Assembly: GCA_000507305.1 (NCBI GenBank)
Contig: DF241036.1
Span: 1 to 64,000 of the forward strand
DNA from: Breviolum minutum Mf 1.05b.01
Taxonomy: Eukaryota > Sar > Dinophyceae > Suessiales > Symbiodiniaceae
Length of the DNA stretch: 64,000 nt
Direction of reading: 5' to 3'
Program-made: the position numbers and the translations under genes
Shown: piece after piece, positions 11,301 to 24,124 of the stretch
Layout of the letters: the number at the start of each line of letters is the position of its first letter
Position numbering within the stretch: position 1 is the stretch's first letter
Notes under the pieces: model-generated
What the model was told of the DNA's origin: nothing
Database searches by the model: none
Seen by the model: only the letters and a program-made list of their open reading frames with translations

Positions 11301-13439
11301 TACAAAAAGAACTGGATGATGTTCACAAAAAATATCGTGCTGTGATATTTACGCTTGTTTAATACAAAACTTGGCTGCTGGTGGCTGATGAGACCCTCCA
11401 CTTGACTTACCATGAATCAAGTGTTCTGGTACTTGATCATTTCAGAATCAACTTCCTTAATCCTTAAAACCACCCATCATCTCCGTGTTTCATTGTGGTG
11501 GGAACCTCCATTTCTTTCTTAAAAAAGCACCTTGGGAACATCAACCTTCCAAAAGATTCGGATGGCACCAATTTCATAATGAAACCAATGCCACCAATGC
11601 ATGATGAGAACCTCATCTTTGACACCAAAATTCCTTCATTTCGTTGTCAGGGTTTCTTTAAGTTAAGAAAAAAAAACCCACGAAAACCAGATGCATTTTT
11701 CACAGGTTTCCAGTCGAGCCTTAAATGTTCAAGGCTCCCGATCAACTGGATGTCATCGCTGTGGACTTTTCTGCATGCGTGGCGTCGTCCTCCTGAGGAA
11801 AGCAACATTCCCAAATCATTGCAAGCCACGAAAAAAAAAAGTTGTGTTTTTTAAAACAGGATTTTTCTATCCATCGCGCCACCCAACCCAAGAAAAATAC
11901 CAATGGGGTCAGAAGAATCACCCGAATGAAAAAAAAAAAAGGGGGGGGGGTCACGGACCTTCCATAGAAGTTTGGGAAATTTCCAGCTTTGACTGGGTTT
12001 GGGGGTGATTTTGCCGGATCCTAAACCATGCCCCCCCAAGCAGGGGAGATGGCGTCAGGTGATCAACTATACCTATGGGAATCTGGTGAAGCCAGTGAGA
12101 TGGCTTTGCAGGAACACCAACCTGAATGAATTCACCCGTGTTGGGCTTGGTTAAAATCTGCACATTCGGTGCCCAAACCCTTGGGTAAACTGAGACACAA
12201 GCATCATGGAAATTCAGGTCCTGTTTCAAGAATCAAGATGATAATGGATAAGAGTATGGAGAGAGTGCCCGGTTTGTTTTCCATGTTTCCAACCGAAGAA
12301 GTTCAGTGCTGACACCTGCGGAAGAGCTTAATTATTACGCGGGTGTAGGTGTGAATTTCTGACAGGGGTATCTGTATCTACTTGCTATTGTAATGCGCAA
12401 GTGACGTTATAAGTTACAAGCCAAGTTGCAAGTTACATGTCCTTCAGAACGGGCACAAGACCATTGTGCTGCAATTGGACCACCACTAAGTTCCAATTTC
12501 TAAAGATCTTAATGGAAACCCGATTATATTTCTATTTCAGATACCTAAGCTGCGTAGTAATCGAAACAGTTGTAACATCCTGCTTTCCATTGCTATGGGA
12601 TCCTGGCAACTAATGGAAATTGGGTCCCTCCAAGACGTCTTGGTTTTCTTTGCTTTGGTGGCTTTTCTATTGAGCCGGCAACTGTTTTACTGTGGTGAAC
12701 TGGGGGGTCCAAATTTTTCTTGGCTGGTGTGAAAGAACAACGCAATATCTATATCAAAAGCTCCTGTGCCAAGCAGTGATTTTTCGGGGAACATTTATAA
12801 TACGTGTCCCTTTTGTCGCATTTGTGGTCATGTCAAATCTGCTATTTTCAAACTGCCTAAGTCACCTAATTCAAAATGCCACTTACCAAATTCACCTTTC
12901 CGGTTTTTGCGCCTGTGGATCACCCTTCTTCTTCACCCGCAGGAAATGTTTCTGAGCACGTGGACACGAGTGAAACTAACAGAATGGCCGATGGACACAA
13001 TCCGATAAACCAGTTGGTGCTGCCAATGAAAATACAGCAATTCAGGGGACATGGGATACAAACACAATAAGATAATAAAGAAATAAACACACTGGTAATG
13101 CAACTATGAGCTGGTGTAGAAATTTTGCCTTTCAGCATTAGCACCTGCTGATAAAGTTTTTCCCAAAAAAGGATTGAATTGAATCAAGTCTTTCAGGTGC
13201 TATATGAGTTTTGGGTGGGAGAGACCTTCAAGTGAAGATATTTCACCAATCTAAGCTAGACAAGGCCATCAAAAGATTCCCCTTACAAAGCATTTGCATT
13301 CTAAAACTACCTTGTGGAGTCACGAAAAATCTCACCACACCCAGCAGCATCCCAATCTTTGGTCACACCGCTTGATTTCTTCGAAATGGGGTCTCCACCC
13401 GCCGCCCAAGAAAACCCCCTGGGGGGCCTCCAGAATCAT
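11301..13439. other. Non-coding stretch, nothing recognised
   Basis: AT-rich sequence with homopolymer runs (for example the A and G runs near 11,930-11,950). No exon with paired splice signals was convincing on either strand. Confidence 0.4.
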
Positions 13440-13527
13440 ATCGGCCGTGTCCTTTTCCTTGATAGCTATGCTGAGTAATTCCTGTGTCTTTGTCAGCTGA
13501 GCCTTTAAATCCTGGCGGTCCATGGAA
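13440..13527 (-). CDS. Candidate coiled-coil exon, unknown gene
   Basis: After acceptor AACAG|T the frame reads SMDRQDLKAQLTKTQELLSI then AIKEKDTADMILE, a heptad-like coiled coil. A GC donor (GGAG|GCCCCC) or a downstream GT could end it. The composition is clearly protein-like against the AT-rich flanks. Confidence 0.4.
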
Positions 13528-13756
13528 CTGTTAGGTCCAAAAAAGGGGCCGATGGTTTTCTAGGACTTCCCTCCCCCCCTAGAGGAAAAGAACATTTTTT
13601 GGGGAACAAGATGTAAAGAATCAATTAACCAGAAGCATCAAATCAAGCAAAAACATCATCATGAACAGCGTATATGACGGTATGTTGCTGTATTTCCTCA
13701 TCGTCATCATCATCACCATCATCGTCCATCATCGTCATCGTCCATCATCATCATTA

Positions 13757-13758
13757 AT

Positions 13759-13843
<85 letters not shown>

Positions 13844-13912
13844 CTCATCAATCATCACTCATCAATCATCTCAGTTTTTCCTCGCGACTCATCATCATCA
13901 TCATCATTCTCA
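13757..13912. repeat. (ATC)n microsatellite
   Basis: A long pure ATC/CAT array with imperfect flanks. The poly-Ser frame across it is not a gene. Confidence 0.95.
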
Positions 13913-15013
13913 CCCTGCATATTCACCAAAACCCATCATCTGGAGCTTTTCATCAACTGTAAAGTGATTGGCGCATTCAAACATCAGAGCTGGCTTCATC
14001 CTGGTACAACTACACCCCTTATATACTCTCAAGATTCACTGAACTGAATTCGAGGGTTGGTTCTTCGAATACATTTTGAGGGTTGACTCCAAATTCACAC
14101 AGGTTCAACTGAATGGATGATTGATCACATCTCCCCTTCCACAACCACTGTCAGACTCACGGACTTTTTTCATCCTCTAAAATCCCATGGTGAAGTACGC
14201 AAAAAAGAATCATCAGAAATCAGAAATCAACAAATCAAAAAAAAACTCCACAACCAAAACGTTTGAGTCCTCCATTTCTGCCACGATGCGTTTTTCCTTC
14301 TTCCTTAAAAACAAGCTTCGCTTTGCTAGGCGCTCGTTTCGATTCGGTGTACGACATATCCCTATTAGGCACAGGAAGAAAAACAGAGGGAAACTCAGCT
14401 CCTTACTCAGCTATTTCGTACCTTGAAATAAAAGTTCAAAGTTTATTTTTCCTACTACCAGTAAATTATTGTCATCCCAAAACGTTTGAAGGTTACCCTG
14501 TTTGGCTGAGTGAGGCTTTTTTTTCGCAATAAGGTTCTGAAACGATCCTGGATATGAGATGATTTTGCTTGATTTTCCACACTTCTTATCACATATAGGG
14601 TTTTCCCAAAAAAAAAAATGACTGCCTGGACTTCTTTGAGTTTTGATACCAAACAAGGCACTATAAATCGCAGGGAAATCCATCAAAACTACCATACATT
14701 TGCATCAAAGTTTGATTCACCCATTTTTCCGATAATTTAATTCATTTGATGATCCCTTAAAGTGGCTATATAAAGATTCAACTTAACATTCAAGATTCAA
14801 GTTATCCAAACCCCCGGGGCGTCCTACTCACGAAAACTGGAGTTTCGACACCAGCCAGGAGCAAAAAAAATACTTTCCATTTTACTGCTTGTTTCATAGG
14901 GATCCTTCTACATAGTGGTTCTCCTGTAATCCCCACATAAGTGTTTAACTGGGTATTCGATGTCATCATCTCAAAAAAAAAAACTTAACAAAACCAGGTG
15001 TTTTTTTGCTCAC

Positions 15014-15204
15014 GTGACGGTTGGTTCCGGTTTGCGCCGAAGGAACTGATGGAACTGTGGGTCATTGCAGGCAGCCATGATACTTCGACCAAAGTCCTGC
15101 AATTCGTCATCATCCACCTGCGGGACTCCGGTCAACGGGACTGGATGTTCGCCCCCCCCCGGGGGGTTTGGTTCGGTGGGGGTGGTTGTTGGGCTCCAAT
15201 GGTG
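15014..15204 (-). CDS. Candidate exon, unknown gene
   Basis: A 191-nt block with acceptor AAAG|C (an internal GCAG|GTGGAT acceptor is also possible) and donor AC|GTGAGC. It encodes a proline/glycine-rich linker followed by an acidic helix: VDDDELQDFGRSIMAACNDP then QFHQFLRRKPEPTV. Good donor and composition. Family unknown. Confidence 0.45.
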
Positions 15205-15244
15205 CTTTCGTAGAGATCTAGGTTTTTTTTGAAGATATCTTGAC

Positions 15245-15351
15245 ATACTGTTGATGGAAGAAATCCTGCACCACATGGGATGTATAAAACCCTGTAAACA
15301 ATGGGACAAACTACCTATCAACTGGTGCAGGATTTCTTCCATCAACAGTAT
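15245..15351. mobile_element. MITE family A, copy 3
   Basis: About 107 bp with near-perfect terminal inverted repeats (ATACTGTTGATGGAAGAAAT). Both arms carry the TGCACCA variant, and the loop contains GTATAAAACCCTGTAAAC shared with copies 2 and 5. Confidence 0.9.
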
Positions 15352-15437
15352 TTAGACATCTGGCGTAATATAACCATTTGATGTATGGAAACCTCGGACA
15401 GCATAAGATAAACACCAGCCAAAATTCACCCATCAAT

Positions 15438-15575
15438 CAACTTATGGTAAATTGGTGGTTTGGGGCCCGGTGGTTTGGGATTCGGGTTGGGTGCCCCTTT
15501 TTTATAATCCATTTCAGAAGGGGATCCTAGGAATCCAAACCAGCAACCCAAACCACCAACTTACCATTAGCTGAA
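15438..15575. mobile_element. MITE family D, copy 1
   Basis: Inverted-repeat element whose arms read roughly ATGGTAAATTGGTGGTTTGG and its complement. The central region contains GGGTGCCCC. A second copy lies at 32,161-32,291 in a MATE intron. Confidence 0.75.
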
Positions 15576-15918
15576 CATCATGGTAACAAAATCAAATGAA
15601 CACATATTATAAACACAAAAAATGTTCATCGAGTGCATACATCTTCTATCATTCGTATGAGATCCTGTTACCATGCTGTTGCATCTACCCTCTTTTCAGG
15701 CAGCCATTGGCAAACAAAAACATTTTGCTCAAATTGCGAGGTGCAAAATGTTTAGTGAGACGAAAAAATACAACTCAAAAGTCTAATCAGACTACACTGA
15801 GTTTATAGGAAATGTCCTGAACTAAATGGGTATGTCATGTCCCACCCTATCTGCTGGAGATATGATGTTTCATCAGCTTAGCATATCACATTTGCTGGAT
15901 TTTTGGTAGGAAATCACG

Positions 15919-16025
15919 ATGTGTTGATGGAAGAAATCCGGCTAACCAGTTGATATGAGAATCCACCATTATTTCCAGGGTTTTATATATCTCAAGTGGT
16001 GCGGGAATTCTTCCATCAACCGTAT
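15919..16025. mobile_element. MITE family A, copy 4 (internal region inverted)
   Basis: Same ends as the other family A copies, but the interior runs in the opposite orientation. The left arm is the GGCTAACCAGTTGAT type and the right arm the GTGGTGCGGGA type. Confidence 0.8.
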
Positions 16026-17424
16026 GTGTGAAGGATGAAGCAATGATTAGTACTTTAGCCCAGATCTATAGGAACCACCAAGGCATCAAATGTCTTTAAT
16101 TATTGTGTCAGCGCGTCTTGCTTCCCATGATTGAGCCTGTGTTCCCCAGTTTTCTGTTTCAAACCTTTTTGTAAACCCCTTTGAATTGGTAGATCTACCA
16201 AGGTTGCTGTGATAATTTGATGATTGCGCGATCGATATACCGTGTGTATTCACAAATGTTATATGTATATATATATATATACATATACAGTCTGCACATA
16301 CCTATGCTTCTGTATCTTCATTTTGCGCCTGTGCTATCGTCCACATCTCCCACTCTTCTCAGCCTGGTCGCCACCCTTGGTGACGAAGAAGGTCAAGTGC
16401 AAAGCACCTTGAACCAACATGGCTTACCCTGCTGGGAACCCATCATCATGGAAGTGAAAAATGGTTCCCTGCAATAGCAGTTACCTTTCAAATACAGCCA
16501 TTTTCCACCCCTCCATGAGTACGGGAGAAAGAGCAACCCACTACTTGACCCTTTGGTTTTCGATGAAACCCCATGAGTACCATCTGTTCACTTTGTCAGG
16601 TTGGTAGTCTAGATCGACCAAAATTGGAAATCGCACAAGTTCTCAATATGATTGGGAAAGATGGATTTCATCAATTTCATCATTTTTGGTTGAGGATCTA
16701 TCTGAAACTCAGTTCCCTGATGTTGAATATCAAAAAAGAAAAAGATACATACATTTCATCAAATACTATACAGTTTACTGTTTGGTTGTTTGTTTTTTTT
16801 GTTTGATTTTAGGTGGCCTTCACATATCTCTAAGACACCTGATCACGCCCGGATTTTTCGCCCAACCTGTGGATTCCTCGTCACGGTGTCCCGACATATC
16901 CCTGAAGGCCAGAGATGGCACTCAAGCGAAGGATGAGGATGGCGGGTAACCCATTGAAACTGCCAATGCCATAACTTGTTGGTGGTTGAATCAACAAACC
17001 CATCTGAAAAATATGCGCAAGTCACTGTTGGATCATCTCTGACCGGTGGAAAAATAATAATTTCTTGAAAACGGACCACACAGATAAGAGTTTGGCAACT
17101 TAAACTAGTAACTAGAATAAAGTGATGAAAGGCTGCCAGAAGAAAAAAAAACAACACTCACACAGTCAGTTTGGCGAGGAGATGTGCCTCATGTGTGAAG
17201 AGGGCGAAGGGTGGGTGGGTGAAAATGTTTGACTCAAGAAGCAATCTTGCACCTCAACGGGTTTCATGTTTTTTGAGATTTTCACAACGCACCAATATGA
17301 TATAGTAACCAGAAATTCACCACACATAACATTCATTTTTCTGCACAACCTATATTTCCAAAAAACTGAGCTCAACTATAACCTTCTTAGTCATTAGTAT
17401 TTTCTCACACATATATATATACAT
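16026..17424. other. Intergenic or intronic DNA, no clear gene
   Basis: AT-rich with a TATA dinucleotide tract near 16,262. A GC-richer patch at 16,330-16,460 is open on both strands but lacks convincing paired splice sites. Confidence 0.35.
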
Positions 17425-17553
17425 ATACCCTGGAAGTCAACCACCATTTTAAAAATAGTGGTTCCTTTTGGAAGATGATTTTGACCCATTCTAAAATAAT
17501 GGTGAAACTCCGAAACCAACCTCTAAAAATGGTGGTTGGACTTCCAGGGTACA
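17425..17553. mobile_element. MITE family C, copy 1
   Basis: About 129 bp with arms CCCTGGAAGTCAACCACCAT and a matching inverted right arm ending CTTCCAGGGT. The loop pairs imperfectly across its length. Copy 2 at 31,251-31,383 lies in the opposite orientation. Confidence 0.85.
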
Positions 17554-18333
17554 CCAGGGTAAAAGTAGATGGCACAGTTACCATGTATTGCTTTATATAA
17601 GCCCTATATTAACCTACCTTTTGGGGACTGTGCCATGTACTTTGACCATGGTGTACATGTATATACACCAACAAATGCTTACAAAATCCAACATTTTCCC
17701 CCCGCCTTTCCGACCCACGAAAAAATTCGATCCCTCACCTAATGAGCACGCCCGCGGAGGCCATGGCATTGGTTACTGAAGCCACCACACCTGGCTTTCA
17801 CCATCCCCAGGTGACGGATGTCATGAAATTCCATTGAGGAAACTATGATAAAAAACAGATAAGAATAGATGAGATGAGAACATGCATATTTTTAACAGTG
17901 AATCCGCCGACCCGGTTCGGCGTGCACAGTCTTCTTTTCTTATGCAGCATCCAAAATTTTGTCACAAGGTGCCCATCCAAAATCCCCAGTCCAAAATCCA
18001 AAANTTCAAGTTTTAATGAAAGAAACAATCGCACACTTGTTTCAACCTCCTTGCACCCATGCATGTGCACCCCTGGGGGGTTTGAGCGCCGGCCTAAGCA
18101 ACAAGGAGCTGCGGAAACGTAGCCTTTAATTGACATTCAGCACTGGGCAGAAATCACATTGTGCCAGCACCACGTGTGTGTATGCACACACCAAAAAAAG
18201 TTCCTGTGATCAGGACATGAAGTCACAGAAAGACTTCACAAAAAGACCCACCCTGAAAAATCAAGGGTTGGCAGCCTCAGGCCAAATGCCTTAAAAAAAA
18301 GGTTGGGCCGTCACATTGCCACTCTCAGAAAGA

Positions 18334-18708
18334 TCAGGTCAGGCACCGGGGAATCTGCCATTGCAACCAGCTACGTCCAAGGGCCATTGCAGAGGATGAT
18401 AGAACCACGGCCAATGCTGTAGAAGCTGAATAGATTTCACAGCCAGTGACACGTTGTAGCCACATGGATTGGCCAGAATAATCCCAAGCAATAGTTCTCA
18501 GAGCCCGTCCATAGGTCACGGCCCAGCCAAAACATCCAAAGGTCTCCGGTGGTGGGCATGTAGCAGCACCAACAAGGAGGCCAGCCAAGAAACAAAGAAA
18601 ACCAAGTAGCAAACAGATTCCTGTCTCCAAGTGAATTCCGAATTCCGCGCCCTTTGTCTTATTCTGCTGCCTGTCTGCTGTGTTGGGGGAACGTGCAGCA
18701 GGTTGCAT
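18334..18708 (-). CDS. Small membrane protein, unknown
   Basis: A 124-codon ORF. A polar N-terminus of about 30 residues is followed by a strong membrane segment (ICLLLGFLCFLAGLLVGAAT), a Trp/Tyr-rich loop with Cys residues, and a second hydrophobic segment (STALAVVLSSSAMALG). It could be a complete small two-pass protein or an exon of a larger polytopic protein. An exon-like block at 20,003-20,143 lies upstream on the same strand. No family recognised. Confidence 0.4.
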   Translation of the reverse strand: MQPAARSPNTADRQQNKTKGAEFGIHLETGICLLLGFLCFLAGLLVGAATCPPPETFGCFGWAVTYGRALRTIAWDYSGQSMWLQRVTGCEIYSASTALAVVLSSSAMALGRSWLQWQIPRCLT

Positions 18709-20002
18709 GGGCCCTGTTCAAGGAGCACACTTTTCAGACAGAAACTCCACTAGCTTGGACACACGTTGTGACTTGCTTCGTGGCACAATTTCTGAATGGC
18801 TGGTCAAAATTTCTCTCAAAACGCTAGAATCTAATGCAAAGAGGCGTTGTTCCACGGCTTCCCATGAGCACAAACCTTCACACTTCAAAACAAATCTAGA
18901 CGAGCCCAGTGGTCACACACCAGAAAACCGCCGGAAACTGAAAAAGTAGAGTTGCCTTTTTTTTCCCAAAAAATGGGACTCTACTTAGGTCTACCCCAGG
19001 ATAATTACCCGGGTCGGCGGCCACAGGCGCCAGCCTGTTTTAAATAAGTAACAAATAGATAATAATAGACAATATACCCTTCCTGAAACTAACAGTGCGC
19101 CACTGAAGATAGGCCTTTTGCCCCAAAAGGGGGCCCGGATCGTCTTCCGACCATGAATTTTCAGGTAGCTATGTTAGGGCTGATTCTGGTGAACTGGATT
19201 TTCCCATGTAAATAAATACATTTCCAGCCAGCGAAACTGGGCCCATTAGTGGGAGAGTAATTGACATCCAGAAGCTTACTTGATGGGGGTTGGTTTTTAA
19301 ATCTCCGATGGGCTTCTTAAAGCTGGAAAAAACCCGTGATTCTGGCAGCCACCTACCTACCCCCAGGAGTGGGTTGAAAACATCCATCGAAATGCTGCTT
19401 TTTCGGGGAGGTTCGGAACTGTGGCACCATATAGTTGGGTTCGATAGTTCGAAACATTAGATCACTCCCTGGAAGTTCCATTTCATCAGAAGAAATGAAT
19501 GGAAACGGTGTGAATTTCATGGGTGTAAAACCTTAGTAATGGAAGGCTTAGATTCGATGAAAGTCAGAGTCGTCAAACTTCAGGAAGTTTGCCAGCTTTG
19601 CCTCAAGGTATACATAGTAGCTGACTAGTCCCCCACTATATTCATGTTAGGTTTTCCCTCAGGCTAAGGGTTCAATTTGATTCAATTGGCTGACAGTACT
19701 CTGCCAATTCTGCAGCACTTAGGACACTCCAAACAACTTGTGTTGCTCAGGCACAATCAAAACACTCCATTTGGAAAAACCATATCACAATGACAACAAG
19801 GGGTCATTTCCTAAGAAACAGCAAGACTGTTGTCTACCCACAACCGTCACTAAGAAAAAAACACGGAACACCTCCCCTATGTCAAATCAAAATCTTCATG
19901 AAGAAAATTCATGTAACGAAAGGAAATCTTACATGGATTGTTTTTTTCATTTTAAAGCCCCCTCAAGGTGATCTTCAAAACCCCCTTTAGAAGAAATATA
20001 GC
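18709..20002. other. No clear gene; degenerate MITE-like remnant
   Basis: Around 19,073-19,190 a diverged family B end (ACCCTTCCTGAAACTAACAG) is visible. Otherwise AT-rich and featureless to me. Confidence 0.35.
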
Positions 20003-20143
20003 AACCCCCCCCCCCTGGGCCATGCCCCCGCCTGGCACATCGGTGGGACCTTCCACTGTAATGGCCGTGAAGTCAGGCCGTGTGTTCTGGGCGGCGGCCA
20101 TGGATGGATGGATGGCCAGACCATCCAGTGGGTTTAATGGGTT
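20003..20143 (-). CDS. Candidate exon, unknown gene
   Basis: An open frame with MAAAQNTRPDFTAITVEGPT then DVPGGGMAQ, preceded in frame by LDGLAIHPS. A poly-C tract on the plus strand marks its downstream edge, where a GT donor follows. The ATG at 20,101 could be a start or an internal Met. Not recognised. Confidence 0.35.
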
Positions 20144-20156
20144 AAGGTAAGGCCCT

Positions 20157-20266
20157 TACACCCCCGAAGTTTAACAGCTTGCCCCTGAAAAATGAATGGT
20201 TGGAAGACGATCCTTTCCTATTGGGAAGGTAACCTTTCAGGGGCTATGTTAAATATCGGGGGTGTA
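20157..20266. mobile_element. MITE family B, copy at 20.2 kb
   Basis: Ends TACACCCCCGAAGTTTAACA and the inverted right end TGTTAAATATCGGGGGTGTA. The interior contains CCCCTGAAAA and TTTCAGGGG sub-repeats typical of the family. Confidence 0.85.
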
Positions 20267-22335
20267 CCCAAAAAGAAAGTGCCAAGAATGAGTCATAAGA
20301 CCATTTTCCTGGTAATAACTCAAAAATTCCCGAAAAAAATCTAGCGCCGTTTTTATTGGGGGGGAGACCAATCAAGGAATATCACTGGGTAGTTGTAGTT
20401 CTTGGGCAACGGACAACGCGTTTAAATTGCGGGCGTCTAGGGGTTGAAATTAACATATATTATCTATCTAACTTGTATACGTGCATCATAACCAGAAAAT
20501 AACATAGGCAGGACTGGATTGGCTGCATCCATTACTTTTGATCATCAAAACTTCACAGTCTTACACACCCACAAAAAAAGTGGCTTCTGTTTGTTTGGAA
20601 TTCCTTACCCTTTGGCATGTCTTGGACTCCCAAGTACGATTGCCAAACAGGTTTCCCAGTTTCCCATGATTTCAACGGAAATCACCTCCCTTCATGTTTT
20701 TTTTGTTATCTGCATCTCCATCCATCTCCATCCGAAAACCACTAAGGACTGGACATTGCTCATTGAAATGCTGAACCTTAGTTTTTGAAATAATGTATCA
20801 AGGGGCATACCTTGGAATCAAAGGAACCTAAGATATCCCCTCCCAATGGTACTTTTGAAGATTTTTGTCCTTTGCCAAAGGTGGGATATGTTTAGGTCCC
20901 TGAAGGTTATCCCTGAGGTTTTTTGAAGATATCCAACCAGAATCAATCCTGATGGATGTTCGACCCAGCTACACCGAAAATGGTGAAACATCGACCTTAA
21001 AACTAACAACTCCCACATGTGTTAGTACGTAAAAAAGCCATCTATGGGAGGCTGGCATCATTGAACTTCCTGAGATTTTGGACACTCAACATGATCAATG
21101 TTGAGCAGCTGGATGGTGAAACGGTGAACCTGATCACTATGAACACTGGGATGACTTCTGGGAATTTCTAGCATATCTCAAGGGTATCCACCTAGCGTCT
21201 TCACCCGGCCCCATATGAAAAACCCAACCAACCGCCAGGTACACCAGGAAGCTACTGAGCTACTAATCAACCAGCTGAAAATTTTACTGCTATAAAACGC
21301 CGCACTTATATAAGTTCCCATATTTAACAGCCACAAGTTCATGAATCCGGGGTTCAAGTAGATCGATTGGTTCAGTATTTCCTGCAAGTTCAAGGGCGAA
21401 ATGCACGCCTATAGAATGTTGGTCCCATCCTGTACTTGGAACTCCGGGCGATTGGAACTAATAGAATTGCATCCAACCACTTACTTGCCCTTGGCAACTG
21501 CCTGCTTTCGAGCCACTAAATATGCTAGAGATATACCAGCACTAAGAAACGTGTCAATAAAACAAAAAAAATGTAACACATACATCTTATGATATTATAG
21601 GGTCTTTCTTATCTTTGACTTTTATAACCATATTGTCGTATGTTGGCACATGTTCTTCCATCTCAACTTTCTTACTCCTCAATCATAGCGCCCAAGCCAC
21701 CCGCTCGCTTCCGTCTCTGCAGCTAACTTCAGTTCACGAGTTCGGTCCGTATCCTCAGGCAATGGCAAAGAAGGGAGAAGGTCCTGGATGGGCAAATGGG
21801 CCCAACTTCCAGGAAAGGGCTGTGTATATATATATATATATATGGATATGATGGGATGGGATGTGATGGGATGTTTTGGAACGCAATGTAATGTAGGGTA
21901 GTGTAATGGAATGTGATGTGGAGTTGCTGTGCCGGTATGTTAATATGTATACACATGTCAGAACAGTCGATTGCGCCAACCTTTTTCTAGGGCACCACAC
22001 GATGATGAACAAATTCAGCAGTCCCAAAGAGCATCCGGTCATCCTTGGCTTTCAGGGAATATGACTGAGATATTACTGGAAACCAAACAGCTCATTGAAT
22101 CAATGGCGATTTGATTCCCCAAATTCTACTCCCCTGTAACACTTCTGAAGAGCGAATGTCCAAACCTTCGGAGAGATCATTTATCTTTGCTCACCCCTTT
22201 TGTTTGGGGTGAACCGGGTACAGTTCTTTAATACTCCTATATGACATCCATGAAAGTTACTACCAGGTATAGAGTAGTCGTCTCCCTCATCCAAACATAC
22301 CACCAGTCCCCTGGCCCTATTGTGTACCATTTGCT
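20267..22335. other. Largely non-coding; one weak exon-like patch
   Basis: On the minus strand around 21,690-21,765 the frame reads LPEDTDRTRELKLAAETEAS, which may be an exon. Elsewhere there are only a TA tract near 21,830 and AT-rich DNA. Confidence 0.35.
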
Positions 22336-22374
22336 TCAAAGGATCACGCCCAAGACGCTGCCGATTAAGCCAAC
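22336..22374 (-). CDS. Possible C-terminal exon of the TMEM65-like gene
   Basis: After acceptor TGAG| the frame reads VGLIGSVLGVIL then TGA. This hydrophobic segment resembles the last membrane helix of TMEM65. It is short and its phase does not join directly to the exon ending at 24,125, so an intermediate exon would be needed. Tentative. Confidence 0.25.
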   Translation of the reverse strand, partial: VGLIGSVLGVIL

Positions 22375-22951
22375 CTCAGGAGTAAAATGGCTGAAGCACC
22401 ATGAAGCACCCATCACATCCCTGGGTGAATCAGCCGAAGTCTACCAGCGAGTTTACCCCTTAAAAATGGATGCAACCCGGAAGACAAGCGGTCCCTTCCT
22501 TTTACGAAGTTTTCAGGGCGAGCTGTCAAACTGTCAGGGGAGTAAATGTCGGGCCATGCCTCAACACTGGTTCACAGTGGATAGGATGTGGATAGGTTAA
22601 AAGCAGGTTTCCCTTCATAAAAATGACGGGATATTATATATCTATATACCCACTCTGAACCGGGGTTTTGGCAACCCCCGACATGAATGAATCATCAACT
22701 TGAAACTGGAAGCATCACTTCGTTCACCATGCTTTGCCATTCCAATCTGTAAGGAATCTTTGGGAAGAGTTGCAACCACCCATCTGGTGGATCCTGGCTT
22801 AACTTCAAGCCGGCCACCCGTTCCAAAAAACCAAAAAAAAATACACGAATGTTGAGTCGTGAAGTCGCCAACAAATCTTCCGGAAAAAATGCTTGGTCTT
22901 TTTCGGAGGAGTGTGTATATTTGTATATATATATATATACGTGCTTATTCC

Positions 22952-23056
22952 TACTGTTGATGGAAGAAATCTTGCACCACCTGGGATGTAAAACACCCTG
23001 TAAATAATGGGATAAACCACCTATCAACTGGTGCAGGAGTTCTTCCATCAACAGTA
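22952..23056. mobile_element. MITE family A, copy 5
   Basis: About 105 bp; outer ends TACTGTTGATGGAAGAAAT and the complementary right end. The interior matches copies 2 and 3 (CACCTGGGATGTAAAA). Confidence 0.9.
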
Positions 23057-23171
23057 CCACCACCCAAAAAAAGCACCACTACTTCCTATCCTCCAAACAA
23101 ACTAACACATATCCCACCTCAGGAAAAAAGGAAAATCATCGACTCAAATGTGCCGACTGGGAAAGGATATG

Positions 23172-23274
23172 TTACACCCCTGCAACTCACATTAGAAAAT
23201 CCCCGTTTTCAATAGGAAATACATCTTAAATGGTGGATATTTCATTGTCATGCTAGTTTTCGTGCGGGGGGGTA
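23172..23274. mobile_element. MITE family B-like, copy at 23.2 kb
   Basis: The left end TTACACCCCTGCAACTCACA pairs with a right end TGCTAGTTTTCGTGCGGGGG. The interior AATAGGAAATACATCTT is shared with the copies near 31.4 kb and 37.2 kb, marking a subfamily. Confidence 0.65.
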
Positions 23275-24124
23275 GTTCCCAGCAGGGTACATGTTGTGGG
23301 GGAGGGGGCCCTTCATAGGCCAAGTTCAAAACCAAGAGGCTCGCTTCACCACTCCGAGCCCCAGTTGTTCCTGCGAAAATCCATGGGTTGCATCTGATAG
23401 GATCCATGCCCATAGGCATCCATGGGAAGAACGGTATATTCATCCATAATTTCACGGTTGATTTTTACTGTAAATTAGTAGGTAAATATACCAGTCCCGT
23501 GGGTGGTATGGGATGTGCTTTTCATGTCTTTCAAAAAAAAGAGTTGCAGGTGTCATGTTATCGTCTTAGGTTTGGGAAGGCTTACTGTATTTATTAGATA
23601 GGATAGCGATAGATATCCATCATGGTGATGGTGAGAAAAAGGCCATGAGATTGAGACCCTTGGAAAATGATTGCAGTGTTCTGTGTGGCAATGTCGTACC
23701 ATTTATGATCCCTGAGGGTAAAAACCATGTTCGGTCATGTGATGTTCCGGTGTAAGTCAGACGGATTTGGTATCAAAATGGCATGCACTTTCATCACATC
23801 TTCTGCGTTTATCATATTCAACATACGTCCAGGACAAAAAAAATGAATCCTATCCCCTGAACATCATGGTATGGAACAGAAAATCAACCAACTGTTGTCT
23901 CCTTTTGCATCATGAGAAACAAACATATAAGATATATACTTCAAAAACACATATTATTCATCCCCATATCACCTCGTCACCACTCAAGAAATCAACAAAC
24001 ATATATACAATTTCAAAAGAAACATGTCCGTGAAGATATCATATCCCCCCCCCTAAAAAAAAACATCAATCCACTCAAATCAACCTTTAAAATAGCCTTG
24101 GGCTTGGGTTGTACCCTCACCTAC

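Noticed and set aside
13661-14047. Poly-Ser ORF
   Set aside because: Translation of the (ATC)n repeat.
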